DNA of 64,000 bases from Rhodeus uyekii (GCA_037043235.1 JAWRVZ010000028.1:175001-239000), one strand, 5' to 3'. Positions 15,001-29,215 are shown, counted from the stretch's first letter. The notes: generated by a model not told the origin, from the sequence alone. Translations and numbers: made by a program.

Positions 15001-18000
15001 TGGCACTGCTAAAGTGAGATAAACACGTTGTGATGGTCTGCAACAGATCAACGCAGATCCAAACTTTTAGATGAAAACAAGTGTTTAGTAGATTCCTCTC
15101 ACTAATCTTGTGTTGATATAAAAAGAGAAGGCAAAATATTAGATGTAAGGGCAAAAATTATTGCCAATTCTGAAACTTATTTCAGAGACTTTTTCAAATT
15201 GATTTAAGCTGTTAAATATTGATATTTTCCCGTCACCTGACAAACCGAAATGACCCAGACGGTGTTTATAAGCTGATAAATATCATTATCAGAATGTTTG
15301 TGTTGAGCCCATTGATAGAGAAGCACAGGGGCCACACGCATCCATGCTTTGCATTTTATGCAAGACAAAGCAATTGATTTTTGCAAAACATTTTAAATAC
15401 ATCAGCAGTCCTTTTACCTGGTTTTCCCAAAAGACCCCTAGTGTTGAGTGGAACCATGGTATGTCTTTAGCAATAATGCAAAATCAATGAGCAGAAACAG
15501 AGCTATCATCTCCTTAAACGCAAACTGCTATTTCACTGATTTCTAATTAAATTGACAGTGAGTCCAAACAAACAGGCCTCCTCACTGCACGGATAATACA
15601 ATACTCTAGTTTTTAAAGACCAAATAAATGTAGCTGACTTCAGAGTAACAAAATTATACAATTTCGCTTTCTCAACGCTGAATGAAAACACATCGATCTG
15701 TAAACATACTCCTTTGATCGTTCTAAACGCTCAACAAAGCCTAGTGTCTTGAAATAGATATTTGTATGGTAATTCTTCCATTTATCTTTGAGATGTGGTG
15801 GGGAGATGAGAAGCCCTCTTCTATTTGCAGTTCCATTAATCTTTTGAAGTCTTAAATGCGTAATCCAATGAAAGACAAAGCTGAAATCCAGAGCCAGTCG
15901 TAGCGGATTAAATATTTATAGTGGATGCCTTTCTCTGTTCCTACACCAACAACTTCTACGCTTGTTGCTCTTTGCTATGAAGTGAGCTAAGGCGCTTGTG
16001 TGCTCGCTGGCCCATAACGGAGAGGACAGTGCAATCAGAAAAGTACCAGAATCAACATGAAATAGCTAACAATTACTGGCATTTTCTACCATTTTTACAT
16101 GGGCAAGAGGAAATGAGAAGTGTATAAATCAAGCCATTCTGGTAGAGCACTTGCTCTAGGTGGAGGGAGACGGAAAAGAACTGTGCTGTTAAATGATTAT
16201 GTACTCATTCTAGTTCTGTCACTTTGTGTTTACACCACTGTCAATGGCGTGCCAATCAAGAGCTTTATAAGACCTAATTCACACAGCCAAGACTAGTGCT
16301 TTTAGGGAATTTCCACTTCACCAATGAGTATTCAAAATCATGTCTGCTTAGATCTCCCTGCTTAAAATGAGAAAGACAAGCGTGTCACTCTGTGGTCTCC
16401 GTTCAATAAACAAACATTTTTCAATGCATATTACAGTAATTCATGCAGTTGAGTCAGTTGATTAAATGGCTTTAGAGTTAATTACATAATATGCAGATTA
16501 ATCGTTCTTTATTTTAGGAAACAAAGAAGCTTCAAATTTGCATCGATGGTAGAAACAAATGACCAATATGCATTCGTTTTTAGCTTGTTTTCAGTACTAA
16601 TAAATGCATAAATGAAATAAAGCAACAAAATAATGAACAAACACATTAAAATGAATCAAAGAAATAATTATGAAATTAGAATTCATACAAATTAAGAAAT
16701 TAAAAAGGAAAAAAGGAGAATTAAAAACATTAAGTACTTCTAAATTTCAACTATCAATGAAAAATACAAATGGACCCCCAAAAAAAGGAGTCTCCTGTGT
16801 TGATTTGGGATCTGGCTTTGTTTTCTGGATACTGGTCCCTGCTCTTATAGACCTGCCATAAGGGATTTAAAAGATTCTCTGAATCTGGCTCTTTTCAACA
16901 GTAAATCCCGGTATTATACTCCTCCAGGCTTTGACTGTTTTACAGCAGCATTTAAATAAGTGAGCATAGGGGAAAATATGTCAAAGGTCTGTAACAGATG
17001 TCCAGTGGTTTTTCCGTTCTCCCTTTGGCTAATTTAGCACTATATTGAGCCTTCAAGGGAGGATTGATGGTCCTGAAGGTGTCCCCCCACCCCCATCCTA
17101 ACATGAGCAAGTCTCAGGAGGGCGCAGCTACAACTTCCAACACTTTATTATTGGACAATTTGGAGTCTTCTTTCAGTTGGGTGACATGGCTTAGGAGATG
17201 TCACAGACTGCCCAATCAATACTGGAAGCTTAGCTGGCTGAAGTGTCTACCACCGCAGTGGCAGCAGCTGTGGCAGAACACACTGCTGACCTGTTTACGG
17301 GATGGTAATTACTTCGGAAGTGCCCAGCTTTTGGCTCTCACTGACCAGAGCGCATTAATGAAGGAAGAAAAAAATAAAAAGGACAGGGCCTGAGCGATCA
17401 ATCCATCCGTGAGCTTGACCACTGCATTTTAAATGATGGGGTCACTGATGATTAAAGCCAGACAAGGAAACGTGTAAAAAAAAAAAAAATTTAATTACAA
17501 AATCTATCCGTCACTCTGCCCATTTACGGTGGATGTGACTGATGCTGAAAACGTGCTCACTTGACAAGTCATTTTCGGTCTCTCAACCAGTCACTGATGA
17601 CTTTTGCAAAAAGATTGAGGTTAATATTTGCAAGCGAAGCAATTGCTTTGTTGTAACGATTGAAGTTTTAAACACAAAACAAAATCCGCCACCCACAGAA
17701 TTTCTCTGTCAATCGACAAACACCAACTCCTGACATTTCTTGGCTTATTTCCTCTGAACGAGGAGCAGAAAAAGACAGAAGCTTCGCGTCGAGCTGCGGT
17801 TGCCTGTGGCTCGATCTACTTGACTTGTGGTGCAACAAAGCGCTCAGCATGCAGGCAATCCAAAGCCCAGTAGCTGGCAAATGTATTGATCCTATGGATT
17901 TCCTCCAAAAGTAGTGATAATGATATATCATGGCCAGATTTGGATGAACAAACTGTTGGAGAAGTGTGAAACCAATTTAAGGACATAAAGACCATGACTT

Positions 18001-18240
18001 CCATTTGTAGTGCTTCAAACAACAAAAGGACAAAGAGAGAAAAATCTATAGTGACCTTTAAAGGCCTTTACAAACGGCTTCATTTGACTAGAGATGGTTG
18101 TTAAATATCTAACTGACAAATCTTTTCTTCAAAACTTTTCAGAGCAGTAATCATAAACATACTACAGAAAGTATGACAAAGCTCTGTTAAATACATTGTG
18201 TCAGTTCAGATTATGAACACAAACAAATATATATTTGTAC
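12000..18240. other. Gene-free DNA with regulatory-looking segments
   Basis: No coding exon is recognised. A run of eleven or so G lies near 12020 and an AC microsatellite at 13975-13993. Non-repetitive, balanced stretches at about 12940-13260 and 14700-14885 carry many TAAT words. A poly(A) run lies near 17477. No mobile element with visible ends was found. Confidence 0.55.
14720..14880. promoter_or_regulatory. Candidate enhancer-like non-coding element
   Basis: A non-repetitive 160-bp stretch dense in homeodomain-type words (ATTTAATTG, TCTAATTAGCAT, CATAATTG, GCAATTGACA, GTTAATTGTCG, GTAATTGCC) and ending with a POU octamer, TTATGCAAAT. No open frame uses this composition. This is a composition-based guess; conservation could not be tested here. 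Confidence 0.3.
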
Positions 18241-18244
18241 ACAC

Positions 18245-18682
18245 ACACACAAATTTAAGTTTGAGGTCTTTTAATGTTTTTGAAAGTTGCTTATGCTCAC
18301 CAAGGCCGCTTTCATTTGATCAAAAATACAGTAAAAAATGTAATATTTGTGAATAATTAGTTTAAAATAAGTTTAGAATGTAATTTATTCATATTTCATT
18401 TTCAGCAGCCAATTTTCAGTCATTAGTGTCACATTATCCTCTCGAAATGATTCTAATACAATGATTTGGTGTTTAAGAAATACAGTCGTATCGCTTCGCT
18501 TTTTATAAACAGTGATGAGCCTAATTTTCAAACAAGCAAATTTGAAAAAATTATTTTGAAAAAAAAAAAAAAAAAAAAAAGTCTTTACTGTCAATTAATA
18601 ATTTGCTGAATAAAAAGAACATGTATCAAAATAATAAATCTTACTGAACTTAAACTTTTGAACAGTAATGTTCACACACACA
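18245..18682 (-). repeat. Dispersed fish repeat, copy 2 (both ends visible)
   Basis: Reverse-orientation copy of the family seen at 2.7 kb: AAGTTTGAGGTC at the left, GCTCACCAAGGCCGC, AGTGTCACATTATCC and then GTCTTTACTGTCAATT, with ACTTTTGAACAGTAATGTTC at the right. Left and right ends are inverted relative to each other. It contains a long poly(A) run at 18558-18581. Confidence 0.7.
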
Positions 18683-18689
18683 ATTTGCA

Positions 18690-21600
18690 AATAAAAGTAA
18701 AAGCAGACAACATATTAGCATTAAGGTGTGTGTAACTAAACATGCTGCAAACGTATACAGATCTTATGTAAATTATTTCGATGTCTTGCTCAAAGGGCAA
18801 AAGATCACTTTAATTTTTATCCATCTCATTTTCATACTTTCAAACTGACAGTCAAGAAAACTTTAAACTGTGATGAAATATAGATTTTTTTTAAGAAATC
18901 TGTATAGTTACACATGACAGTTTTCCTGAATGCTGCACATGGGTTAAAGTTATGGGAGGACAGAAAGACAACTTATGTGTTTTCTATTATATTCTCAGAA
19001 ATGTGGTCATAATCCTGCATGTTAAATATCAGACACTTTCATTTTTCATCCTGAATCAATGCATCTGTGCCTTAAGCTCCTTAGTATGCCGAAGAATTGG
19101 ATTTCTGTGAACACATTACATATACACGTTTGTATTAAAATCTATAATTTATATTCCATTTTCACCTGATTAAAATGTAACATTTGATTATGGAAAACTT
19201 TCGCAATCTTTCTGACATCATGTAAAAACATTCATTTTAATCTCTGCAACATTTTAATTACGAAGTCAATTCTTACTTTCGGGGGGGGGGGGGGGGTTGG
19301 GGGTGGTCTTTGCACAAAAACAAATTATTGGTGCAACTTGAAAAGAAAAAGACATTAAACAAATAGAGAAAAGCTTATTCAAAATTAAGATTTTCTCCAT
19401 CTGCTCATGTAAATTACAGATGCTCACTGGTACCCAGAAGAAAATAAAAGATGTGCTTACATTAAAATATATTACATCATGCTTTTCATCTCAACATGAA
19501 ATGTCTTCATATACAAACAGTCAAATTTTTTTTTTAGACATTAATATTTGACACAAAATTAAATGTTCAAAAGCAACAGACATTTTCAATTTTTTAGGTT
19601 TCAGATCAGATCTGTAACAGAAAATGAACAAATGTATAGGTGTTCATTTGCAAATAGAATATGATTCTGAATAAAATAGATATCAACAATGTCTCTTTTG
19701 GTTCCAGGCTACACACCTTTGAATCAGCCTTTTCTTCTGGATATTAAAATGGGCCACATTTATGTCAGTTTGCTTCTCCCTGCACTTTACATCTTGTTTG
19801 ATGGTAGTTGTAATTTGGCATGATTTTTTTCTCCTCTCTCCCCTTATATAAATTCTGAAAGGAAACTCGAAGTCTTTTGTAGTTATATTTTAAATTCAAG
19901 CGCTTGCCAGCATGCTGAGTGTTCATTTTAGAACTGTGATGGCCAAATCAAGATAACAACATGTCTCTCCAGACAAAATGACCACAGCATGATGCTGCCA
20001 GCTGAAATTAATTCGGCAGTTGACTCGAGGGGGGATTCAGAGGCAGTGTCTGCCGCACCTACTGTACAAGTCTTGAATATTTAGGGAGCCTTATCTTTTA
20101 CATGCTGTTCACAATTCAATCTGCCAGCATTTACTGATGAAAATGTACATCAAGCTAAATATTTTTGTTGAGATCCTCACAGTGCCATTAAGGAAATGGT
20201 GGTGCTTGAGTCCTCAAAAGGTAAATTTGTTGCTGTTCTCTGTGGCTGCTTTGTGCTTCAGAGGCAATTCTGGAGAGGTCCGAGTAAAATAATTGTTCCT
20301 GCCTTATATGTGACCTGACATCTAAGATTTTGGGAACAGACCATTTTGATTGCATGTGTACCTTTGCGGTTCATCTTTCAAAAGAAAAAGAAAAGAAAAA
20401 GCGGACATATCAAATGTAATACAATATGCTATATTTTTGGAAAGTATTTGAATGAGTAAAAGATCAAATAAAATTATGCAAAAAAAAAAATTTTCTACTA
20501 ATTAGAAATAAAATATTTTCTTTCAACTGCATGAGGATTGTTTTATTAATGCATTTCATACTAAATCAAGACAATCTGTTAAATTTCACATTGACCAAAA
20601 TATGCAAAATATATATTTTTTACACACACAAATGATATGCCATATTTTAGTCCACCTGTGTCTTAACAGCTCATCATAACAAAAGCTAATAATATAAATA
20701 TCACAAGATATCACATGGACCAAGCAAATGTAGATCCAGCACATGGACCCTTGGCTTTGTCAGTTAGGAGGGAATATGGCGTTTTCTAGGTCAGGTCAAA
20801 ATTCTGACATTTCTATTAAGTGGAAATGTTAATGTTTGGAATATTGCCAAATATAGTGATTTCACTGACTTATCAGTATCATACATGACACACATGTAGG
20901 AGACAGTTCATCAAGAACACTAGATTAACTGTCTGGAGACTGACCAAAAGCCATTTAAAATAAATGCATTATAATAGAAAAAAAGAGCTTATAACTGCAA
21001 CAACAATAAAATAATAACAACAACAAAAATAAAAATAGCATAAATATATGACATTTTATGTAATAATTATATTTTTATATAATTTTATTTTTACATATTT
21101 TTATATAGAGTACTTGTATAAATTTTTCCTGTCTCAGTTAAGTTAATTTTTTTTACTTGTTTTATTTGATCATTACCATGTTTGAAACTACAAAGAAGCA
21201 TTTATACCATATGCTACAAAGATATAACTCTCATTTATGTCACGACCACTTGACGTCTCTATTCAGAGTGCAGTGTTGTAAATAATTACACACAATTAGC
21301 ACTTAATTAATGAGGCTGAAACAAAGAGACAGCTCCCCTGGTGCACTTTTTCAGCCTGAGCAAAACACAGCCTTGCTGCTGTTGACAATATGCCATCTGT
21401 TTCCAAATCCATGCCCTGGTAGCTTCATTCTGTGATAATATGGCATGTTGAAACAGTAATCTCCCCCTTGGGTCGACATAATTACGACTCCATGTTAATC
21501 ACCTAACAATTAGCAGCCATCAGTTCCAAGGGGCAATCAATGAATTAGGAGACTCTCCCACATGTTCAGTGTTGTTCTGCTCATTTAAAAGCAAGCAGCC

Positions 21601-22880
21601 CTTCAGACTGACACCTTCTATGCACAGAATAAAAAGTCATTTGCACTTGTACCAATTAAGATTACTAATATCCCTTGGTGAATTGAAGTACCTTTCACAC
21701 CTTTTGTGGTGTTTTTTTATTTCCTCCCTTTCTTTTTTTCCACAATGTTTTTGCGAGGAATTATTCGGAATATTTGACTTTCCTCCATCGTCATTCTCCT
21801 CATATTAGAGCCATTTATTATGAATAATATTGTACAATTTGATTTGAACAAAACTATTGAAGCAGGTGCAGCCCTGAGACTGATCTTCATCCCTATTGTG
21901 TTCCATTCGTTTTGATCAACAATATTAAAAACAATCCAAATATGAAAGCGCTCCATCGATCATGTCGCAAATACATCTCCTTAAGTGGCACACGTCAAGC
22001 TGTATGGCTAACAGCGCACATTCAAAACACACACCGCTGAGAATCACGTCAGTCGGATTTGTTAATCGACAGTAAGATGCCAGATTCGCTCTGCATGTGT
22101 GGTTTCGCTCCCTAGAGTGTTCGACTTTAGAAGCGGGTAAAACTTAAAAAGAACCGCTTATTATTTCACATTAGGAGCCTTAATTCAATAGCAACCCTGA
22201 TTGTCCCACCAATGGCCTTTATTCCTTTCATTATTCTTTTTATTGCCACAGATGTTATTAATGTGCAGATGGCCACCTTCCCTTATTACTGCACTATATG
22301 GCTGCGGCTACATGCGTGAATTGATGTGTGAGGTGGAAATATTATACATCCGTAAAATATGCCGGATGACATATTATAATGCATATTTGGGGGGGGTGTA
22401 AACATGCACAGGGCTTCCATATTCATTCACAACCGGCTTCTTTTCCCCTTTTCAGCTGAATAATCAACAGAGGGTTTGGGAGTCAGGTGCCGGCCCTATA
22501 ATCGGGGCAGGGGGCTAATTTAAATGTCAGCCTCAACATCACCAAAAAGTACCTATGGCAATCACTGAAAGGTTAAATAGGTTTTCTGTCTTGTTCTTAA
22601 TTTGCTGAAATTGCTAAATCAATACCTGCAGTTGTAGTCACAGCTTCTTGTTTTACTGCTTTAAGATAAAGTCTACAGGAAAGCAATCTTCACTTCCAAT
22701 TTGCAATGTTCAGCATCAGGGTGCCTCTTATCAGTGCTTTTAAAAAGCAGCTGTCCAGCCTAACCACTGCATTTCCTGCGCCGACACACAAGACTCTCTC
22801 CGTGACGTGGGACTTCAAAAACACCTTAAGCTGGTGGATCGAGGGGATGGGGGGTTGGGAATTAAATATACAGAAATATA
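18690..22880. other. Gene-free DNA
   Basis: No gene is recognised. A 16-G tract lies at 19281-19296. About 21280-21560 is non-repetitive and rich in homeodomain-like words (CACTTAATTAATGAGG, ACAATTAGCAGCC), again resembling regulatory DNA. 22000-22400 is also balanced and repeat-free. Confidence 0.55.
19281..19310 (+). repeat. Poly(G) tract
   Basis: Sixteen consecutive G bases followed by TTGGGGGTGG. It could form a G-quadruplex and is likely to be length-variable or a sequencing trouble spot. Confidence 0.9.
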
Positions 22881-23716
22881 CAGTACTGTGCATGAAGTCT
22901 TAGGCACGTTAGTATTTGAAAAAACTAAATTGTTTTAATCTAGTTATTTATATCTTTTGTTGTAGTGCGTCAGTAGGGAATATAAATTTACATTTCCAAA
23001 TATTCCTTACTTAATCCAAACATAATCCAGTGAGGTTTTTGTATGCACAAAGAGTCTGAGAACAGCCAGTGCTTCACACAGAGATCTGATCTCACCATCA
23101 GAGTCTCTCTTGGATTATATGAAGAAACAGAAAAAATGGAAACCAAATCTACATCGAAAACCAAACCTAAATCCAGAAGAACTGTGGCCTCGTCTCAAAG
23201 ACGCTTGAAGAAACACCAAAGCACTGTGAAAAATTGTAGGCACTTGTGTAAAAAATGCTGTAAATTGAGGATGATGCTTACATAATGTCATAAATAGATT
23301 TTATTTATCAATTCATGTCTATTAACTAAATCAAATCAATATTTGGTGTTTAAAACAGCTTCTGTCCAGGAACATTTGCTCAGTTTTCAGGTAGCTTTAC
23401 GGGTAATTTTCTTCAAGCATCTTGGAAATGTTACCGCAGTTGTTCTTGATTTATTCCGTCTCAGTTTTTTTTTGTTTCTTCATGTAATAACCGATGGACT
23501 CGATGATGGTGAGATCAGATCTCGGTGTGGAGCGCCGGCTGTTGTGCATAAAAAAGACTCCTTGTGCATAAAAAAAATCATTGGATTATAAAAAAAATTG
23601 GCAAAAGAATGCTTGGAAACATAAACTGATATGACACTGTACAGCAAGAGATAAAGATAACTGGATTAAAACCATTTTTGGTGGGTGAAAATACTAACGT
23701 GCCTAAGACTTGTACC
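22881..23716. mobile_element. Fold-back Tc1/mariner-derived element (non-autonomous)
   Basis: The left end starts CAGTACTGTGCATGAAGTC after a TA and continues TTAGGCACGTTAGTATT. The right end reads AATACTAACGTGCCTAAGAC and then TTGTAC. The interior is two diverged copies of one segment in opposite orientation (about 23040-23300 and 23335-23590), each with AGATCTGATCTCACCATC and ATGAAGAAACA. A broken frame in the left arm reads like the Tc1 PNLNPEELW region, then hits a stop. There is no functional transposase. Confidence 0.65.
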
Positions 23717-24546
23717 TAAAACATGAAGCAAATCTTATTTCTCTCCAACTATTTCTAAGGAAATCACACTTGTTTTTTTTTAAATAAAGTCTCATTCCTA
23801 TAGAGTACATTACAAACAGCTGTTCATCAGACTCAGAAGCTAAAGGGAAATGAAGGAGAAAGGGCACAGCCTTAACTCACAGACCAATACGGTTCACTGG
23901 ATATATGCATGTATGTGTGTGTGAGTATGTGTGAGCGAGCATGTTCACGTTGGTGTGCGTGTCGTTGTCTTTGTGTGCATATAAAACACAAATTTCACCC
24001 TCAGAACACAGCCGTTTTTGCTAAATTTACAGCAAGCAAACGTCCATGTGCTCAGTTATAAAGCCTTTCTTACCCTGTCAGGCATTTAGTGCAAGTGTTT
24101 TAGCATTATGCAAATGAAGCTTTGGAAAGTGTGTGTTCATTTAGCTTGTTTTTAAGGCCCTTTCAGATCTTTTGTCTCAGTGTGGGCACCGTTAATCCAT
24201 CTTAAAACCTCTTTTTAATCTCTCTTTCATTAGTGGAGATAACCGCAGAATGCCACCTTTGCGGCTTTTCGCTTTGATTGTGGGTTGGTTGTATGAAAAA
24301 AAATGCCAGTGTATGGCCTTATATTAATAGCCTTAGACTGCAATCAGAGGGCTCTGGGGACTTTTGCGTTTTATTGCAGAAATAATTTCACATGTTCCAG
24401 AACAGATTAAAGAAAATTTAATCTGGATATTAAGAACATTATATCCTAAAGTTTAGGGTCAGAGCTGCTACAGACAGGAAGAAATCCACAGAAATTAGAA
24501 ATGGATTTGATTAGGGCAAACTGTAGATTTAAAAACTCTAAAAAGA

Positions 24547-24610
24547 GGGGGGGGGGGGGGGGGGGTTAAAACAGCATTATTATTATCATCATCATCATTA
24601 TCATCATCCT
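24547..24610 (+). repeat. Poly(G) followed by ATT/ATC triplet repeat
   Basis: Nineteen G bases at 24547-24565, then TTATTATTATCATCATCATC-type triplets to about 24609. Confidence 0.9.
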
Positions 24611-27600
24611 CCAAGCCTGGCTTGGAAGCTACAGTCAGCCTTTTCTCCGAATTTTCAAACTATTTTGTGACGTCCTAATTTGTTCTGAATCATGTTACTC
24701 AAAAAGCAGATTTAGTGAGGGAATAAATAGCAAGCAACTGAACATCATTTTCAGAGTCATTTACATTTCTGTTTCATTCATCATAAAATACACTTCTAAT
24801 CTTAAATTCACAAATGCTCTCTCGACGACACAAACAGTTCAAACAGTTGCACTCGTCACTTTCATGATCTGAAGAAATCGTGGTTAAAGAATGCCTTGTT
24901 TACAATTTCCCATTAGGAAAAAAAGGTTCAAGAAGTTCATTTCTTCCCTCACGCCCAAAATTTGAATGCTTGGGGAAACACTGCCATCTATTGGTCATGC
25001 AAAAGTGTCATGTTAGATGGTTAGCTTTTCAAAACGCTTAGGAAAACATGCAAATAGCCTACATGTTAAGTAACAGAGGTCCTCGGGGTGTGTGCAACAC
25101 ATATCGCATGCACATTACAGCCTTTAAACAGCTCAACGCAGGTCTTGCTGGATGGCACGGTGGAACCAATGACAGTTTTATGTCTGTAAAGAGGCATTAA
25201 ATACATTGAGACCCGAACAGCCACAATTGCACTGCTTTCTAAACCATTTGGAAAGCAATACAGGAGCTTCTAGTGAGAAGTGTGCGTTCAAAGTTAGCAG
25301 TGATGGTTAAAGGCGCAAATTAAACATCTATGGACTCAATAAGCCACACTACAGTAAATTAGCTTTAAAAAACCCACAATACTGATGTGCAAATAAACAT
25401 GTGCCGCAAGCCACATCATATGGAAGTAGTCTTCAAATGAAGGGTATAGTAATACTGTAAGAATAATCAAAGGATTACTGCAAAAATGAGCAGTTAACTG
25501 TAAAATAAGTCTCTCCGCCCTGGCGGCGTGATTATACTTAAGCCCTGTAGTTAGGTGTTTTGAATTTCCATATTCACACACACGTTCCGAGACAAAGGTA
25601 AAGGGAGAAGAGGAGGGTGACAGTGTGGAGGTAGTAGCCAAAATGTCTGCCGCACCTTTTATTGAAGCGTATGAAAGGAGCTGAAGGAAACCCACACCCT
25701 GTTTTCATTAGCCTCATGTCAACCACAGAGAGAGAGAGAGAATGCATTTACTTTCCTTTTTTACCTATATGCTTCCTATTACTGCATGCAGGGAACCAAA
25801 ACCAGAAATGACCTTAATGTGTGTGTGCGTGTGTGAGTGAGTGTTTCTTTAAAAAAGGTTTTTATTTAAAAAGGTTTTAAAAGCTTGAAAAAAAAAACAT
25901 TTGGAACCTACTTCTTGTTTGAATAAAAAAAAATATATATATATATATATTTATATTACACATACACACACACTATACACATTTTATAAATGCCAGTAGA
26001 ATACGATTTAGATTTAAATAAATAATATTATTGCCAATTGCATAAATATAAATGCAGAAGAAAAAAAAATAAAGTCATGAACAAGAAAATTCGAGCACAA
26101 TACTGCATTTTCCTCGGCCATAATTAACAGTTATGTCATGATCTTCCATTTCATCTGTTTTCAATTAACATTGCAAAACATCTTAGAATATGACTAAACA
26201 AAAGTGCTTGTGAAAACAAGACCAGATGTTTCTGTGAGAAGGAGTGGAACGGAATAAAATTTACACATTTAAAAAATATATATACCATAGTACTTGAGTA
26301 GGTGTGCGTGTATATAAATATGGAAATGGAAGGATTGTGTCACACGCTCAAGCTATTGTATTATACAATAAATTAACAATACGACAAATTATTTCTAAAA
26401 CAGATGTTTTTGTACAAAATCATGTGGCATTAAGAATATCAGAAATAAAAACACTAAAAAAAGCAAATAGGCATCACAAATTACAAATGACCATGTTCCT
26501 AGCAAGTGCCCTCATCAGAATGCAAACAGAAACAGCGGAGTAAAGATGAAGAGAATCGGAGCACAGGAAATGTGCATGTCGATCAAGCCGCTACGAGCAG
26601 CTGACTGACATTGTGTTTGTTAAAGCCCTGTGAGCGGTGAGAGCAAGCCTGGCTTATTACCATGTAGCATCCACGCTAAGACTCGGCTTGGGGAAGTGCG
26701 CTCTAACAGGCACAAGACCCCCTCAACTGAACATTTCGGCTTATACACATCACTGCCCCGAACGAGCATCAGCAAACCAATGACGCCTCTGCCTGCAAAT
26801 TACATTCCTTAATGATCGTTTGACTGCGATTGTCACACGCATCACTCTGTGCTCATGCAAATGTGAACTCCTGACTAGCCAATGGCAGATGAAGTAATAC
26901 TGCTCCATGCATGATTAAAGATGATGGATCTCCCTGCTTGATTACCACCAACAACATCAAAAAAAAACACACACACATACACACTCAAAAAGACTGCCCA
27001 CCGTAAATCTATTCGCCCTAAACGTCAGCCAACGTGACTCGCTCTCACTTATAAAAGGAGAATTAACGCAGGGAGATTAAGTTGAGCCGAAATGCAGGGC
27101 GCCTCCTCCTGTATATTACAACGGGCATTCGGTGCCCCCTGAGAGCTGAACGGTGGGCTAGAACAATACATCCCTCATCAGGAACAGCGTAGAATTACAA
27201 GCACATTGGAATTACTACAACAGCGCTCCAAACTCTGACGCAGCAGTACCGACAGCAACCACCATTTAACCCAAATTACGCGCACACTGCAAGCAACCAC
27301 AGAGACAAGATAGTAAAACAAGCACACGGCACGAGGGTTCATGCACTAGATTGGCAACTTGCTGAGAGATAGAGATGACATTCAAAAATATTTACCAGAA
27401 ATGTTTCCGTCCTCTGAACCGCCCTATTTGACTGTGTTTGAGAGAGTGTGTGAGAGTGTGCGTGTGTCTGGGGTTGAGCTAGCCTCTTCTTGGACCGGGG
27501 AAAAAGCAGACGGGGGATAAGACAGTGTGATGTGTGTATGAAGCCGTGGCCCCGGGACGCATGACCCACCGTGATGTTTCGGGAGCCAGTCAGTGACCTC

Positions 27601-29081
27601 CCGCTCCCTCTGTGATTAATTCCCTTTGCCCTGCGCTCGGCTGGCCCACAAAATTGTCCCCCAAAACGGCGCACAAACAAAACTTGCTGCAATATAAATA
27701 ATAAATGTGCACATGTAGACTGAACGTGCATTTATAAATGGGAGGGAAATTGAAATCTAATGGAAAACAAAGCAGCCAGTCAGTCAAAATAGTGCTTTGC
27801 AGAAGGGAAGCCATTACAAATCTCTCTTTTTCTCTCTGACCAGAGATTCTTCTCCTCTACGCCGTGGTGATTCTCATTTTCTGACAGACTGAATTACTAT
27901 TCATTCACTTTCTTTTCTGATTATGTGCCGGACAGAGAAATTTGGGGGGCTGCGAATGCTAATTTTTTTTCTTCCCCCCTCTTGTCTGACACCATGACAG
28001 CAGTCTCTGCCGTCACAAGGGCAAAGTGGGGAGAGGAGCAATCTAGCATCCAGGGATATGAATTTCTGATCATTGGCGGGTCAGCTGCTCCTACCGCAGG
28101 CTTACAGTAATCCCATTGGACAGCCGGTTCTGATGAAGACAGGGAGAGGGCCACCACAATGGAGGTGGCTTACAGTCGCGAGAATTTCGCTGTAATTTAA
28201 AGTCACGCATTTTGAGCACTGTAGATCGCGTAAGGAAGACCAGCAAGGAGTGATTTAACCGCTGGAACGACTACGTAGATTATGCTAACCCCTTCTACAC
28301 ACCACTTCCATTGTTTATATTACCTCTCTGTCAAACGTGCCCGCCTGACACGCTGTTTAACAAACATTTTAATGCACCCCCCTCCCGGCGCGTGCTGATT
28401 AATGAACCTGGATTTAATTCTATTCACTAGGAACACTGGTATTCATTCATGTATAATGTAGGAAAGAGATGCAGGTTGGGTGAGACCAAAACGAATTGTG
28501 AATCTTCTAATCATTTTAGGTAAGAGTGTTCATGCATACGCTTAGAAAAATGGGCTTTGAGTGGGTTTTAGGGTGGAAATCCAGCCTGCTCTGGGAAGAG
28601 GCTCCCAAATAGCCCTGGGATTCGTGAGCAAACACGAGCGCAACAAAGTTGACCAAGACCATCAGCGGCTGTTAGCCCGAGACAGACAGAGCACATTCTT
28701 ATAAAGGTCATGAATCTGGGGTGTGTGGACACATGACCAAACGAACTTCGCAAATGTTATTGGACAGAATGACCCATGTGAGGTAAGGTGTGCCACAATC
28801 TGCCTTAGTGGAGGTAGAAGCCTGTGCCAAAACTGAATTGGAGTCCAATAGTCTTGGTAAAAAGACAAATGTTTATAAATTTTTTTGAAGAAGTTTAATA
28901 TTATTCATTACCTCTAGGTCACTAATCAAATTTGATATTGATGTTCATCATCTGATGGTCAGATGTTCTCTTACTTAGGCGCAACATGTTCTTTAGATCA
29001 TGTCAAATCATGCTAGGGTTCCTATAATTATCAACCGGTTTTGCACAAATTTGTTGCTTGAGTGCTGCTGTAAACAAATTA

Positions 29082-29135
29082 TACATGCATGCATGCATGC
29101 ATACATACATACATACATACATACATACACATACC
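29082..29135 (+). repeat. CATG/CATA tetranucleotide microsatellite
   Basis: A block of CATG repeats passes into CATA repeats. A degraded element end, ACCGTATTTTCCGCACTA, follows at once. Confidence 0.9.
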
Positions 29136-29215
29136 GTATTTTCCGCACTAAATCGTCCGTTCGCCTTATAATCCGGTGCGCCTTATGGTGCGGGGAATAC
29201 GGCATATATAAAAAC
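29133..29215. mobile_element. Remnant of a DNA-transposon-like repeat
   Basis: Reads ACCGTATTTTCCGCACTA and then CGCCTTATAATCCGGTGCGC, words I associate with a DNA-transposon-type repeat common in fish. Only about 80 bases remain and no second end or target duplication is visible. Confidence 0.4.

Noticed and set aside
23043..23285. 80-codon frame as a basic host protein
   Set aside because: It reads the Tc1 arm of the fold-back element in the wrong frame. Another frame shows the PNLNPEELW relic followed by a stop.
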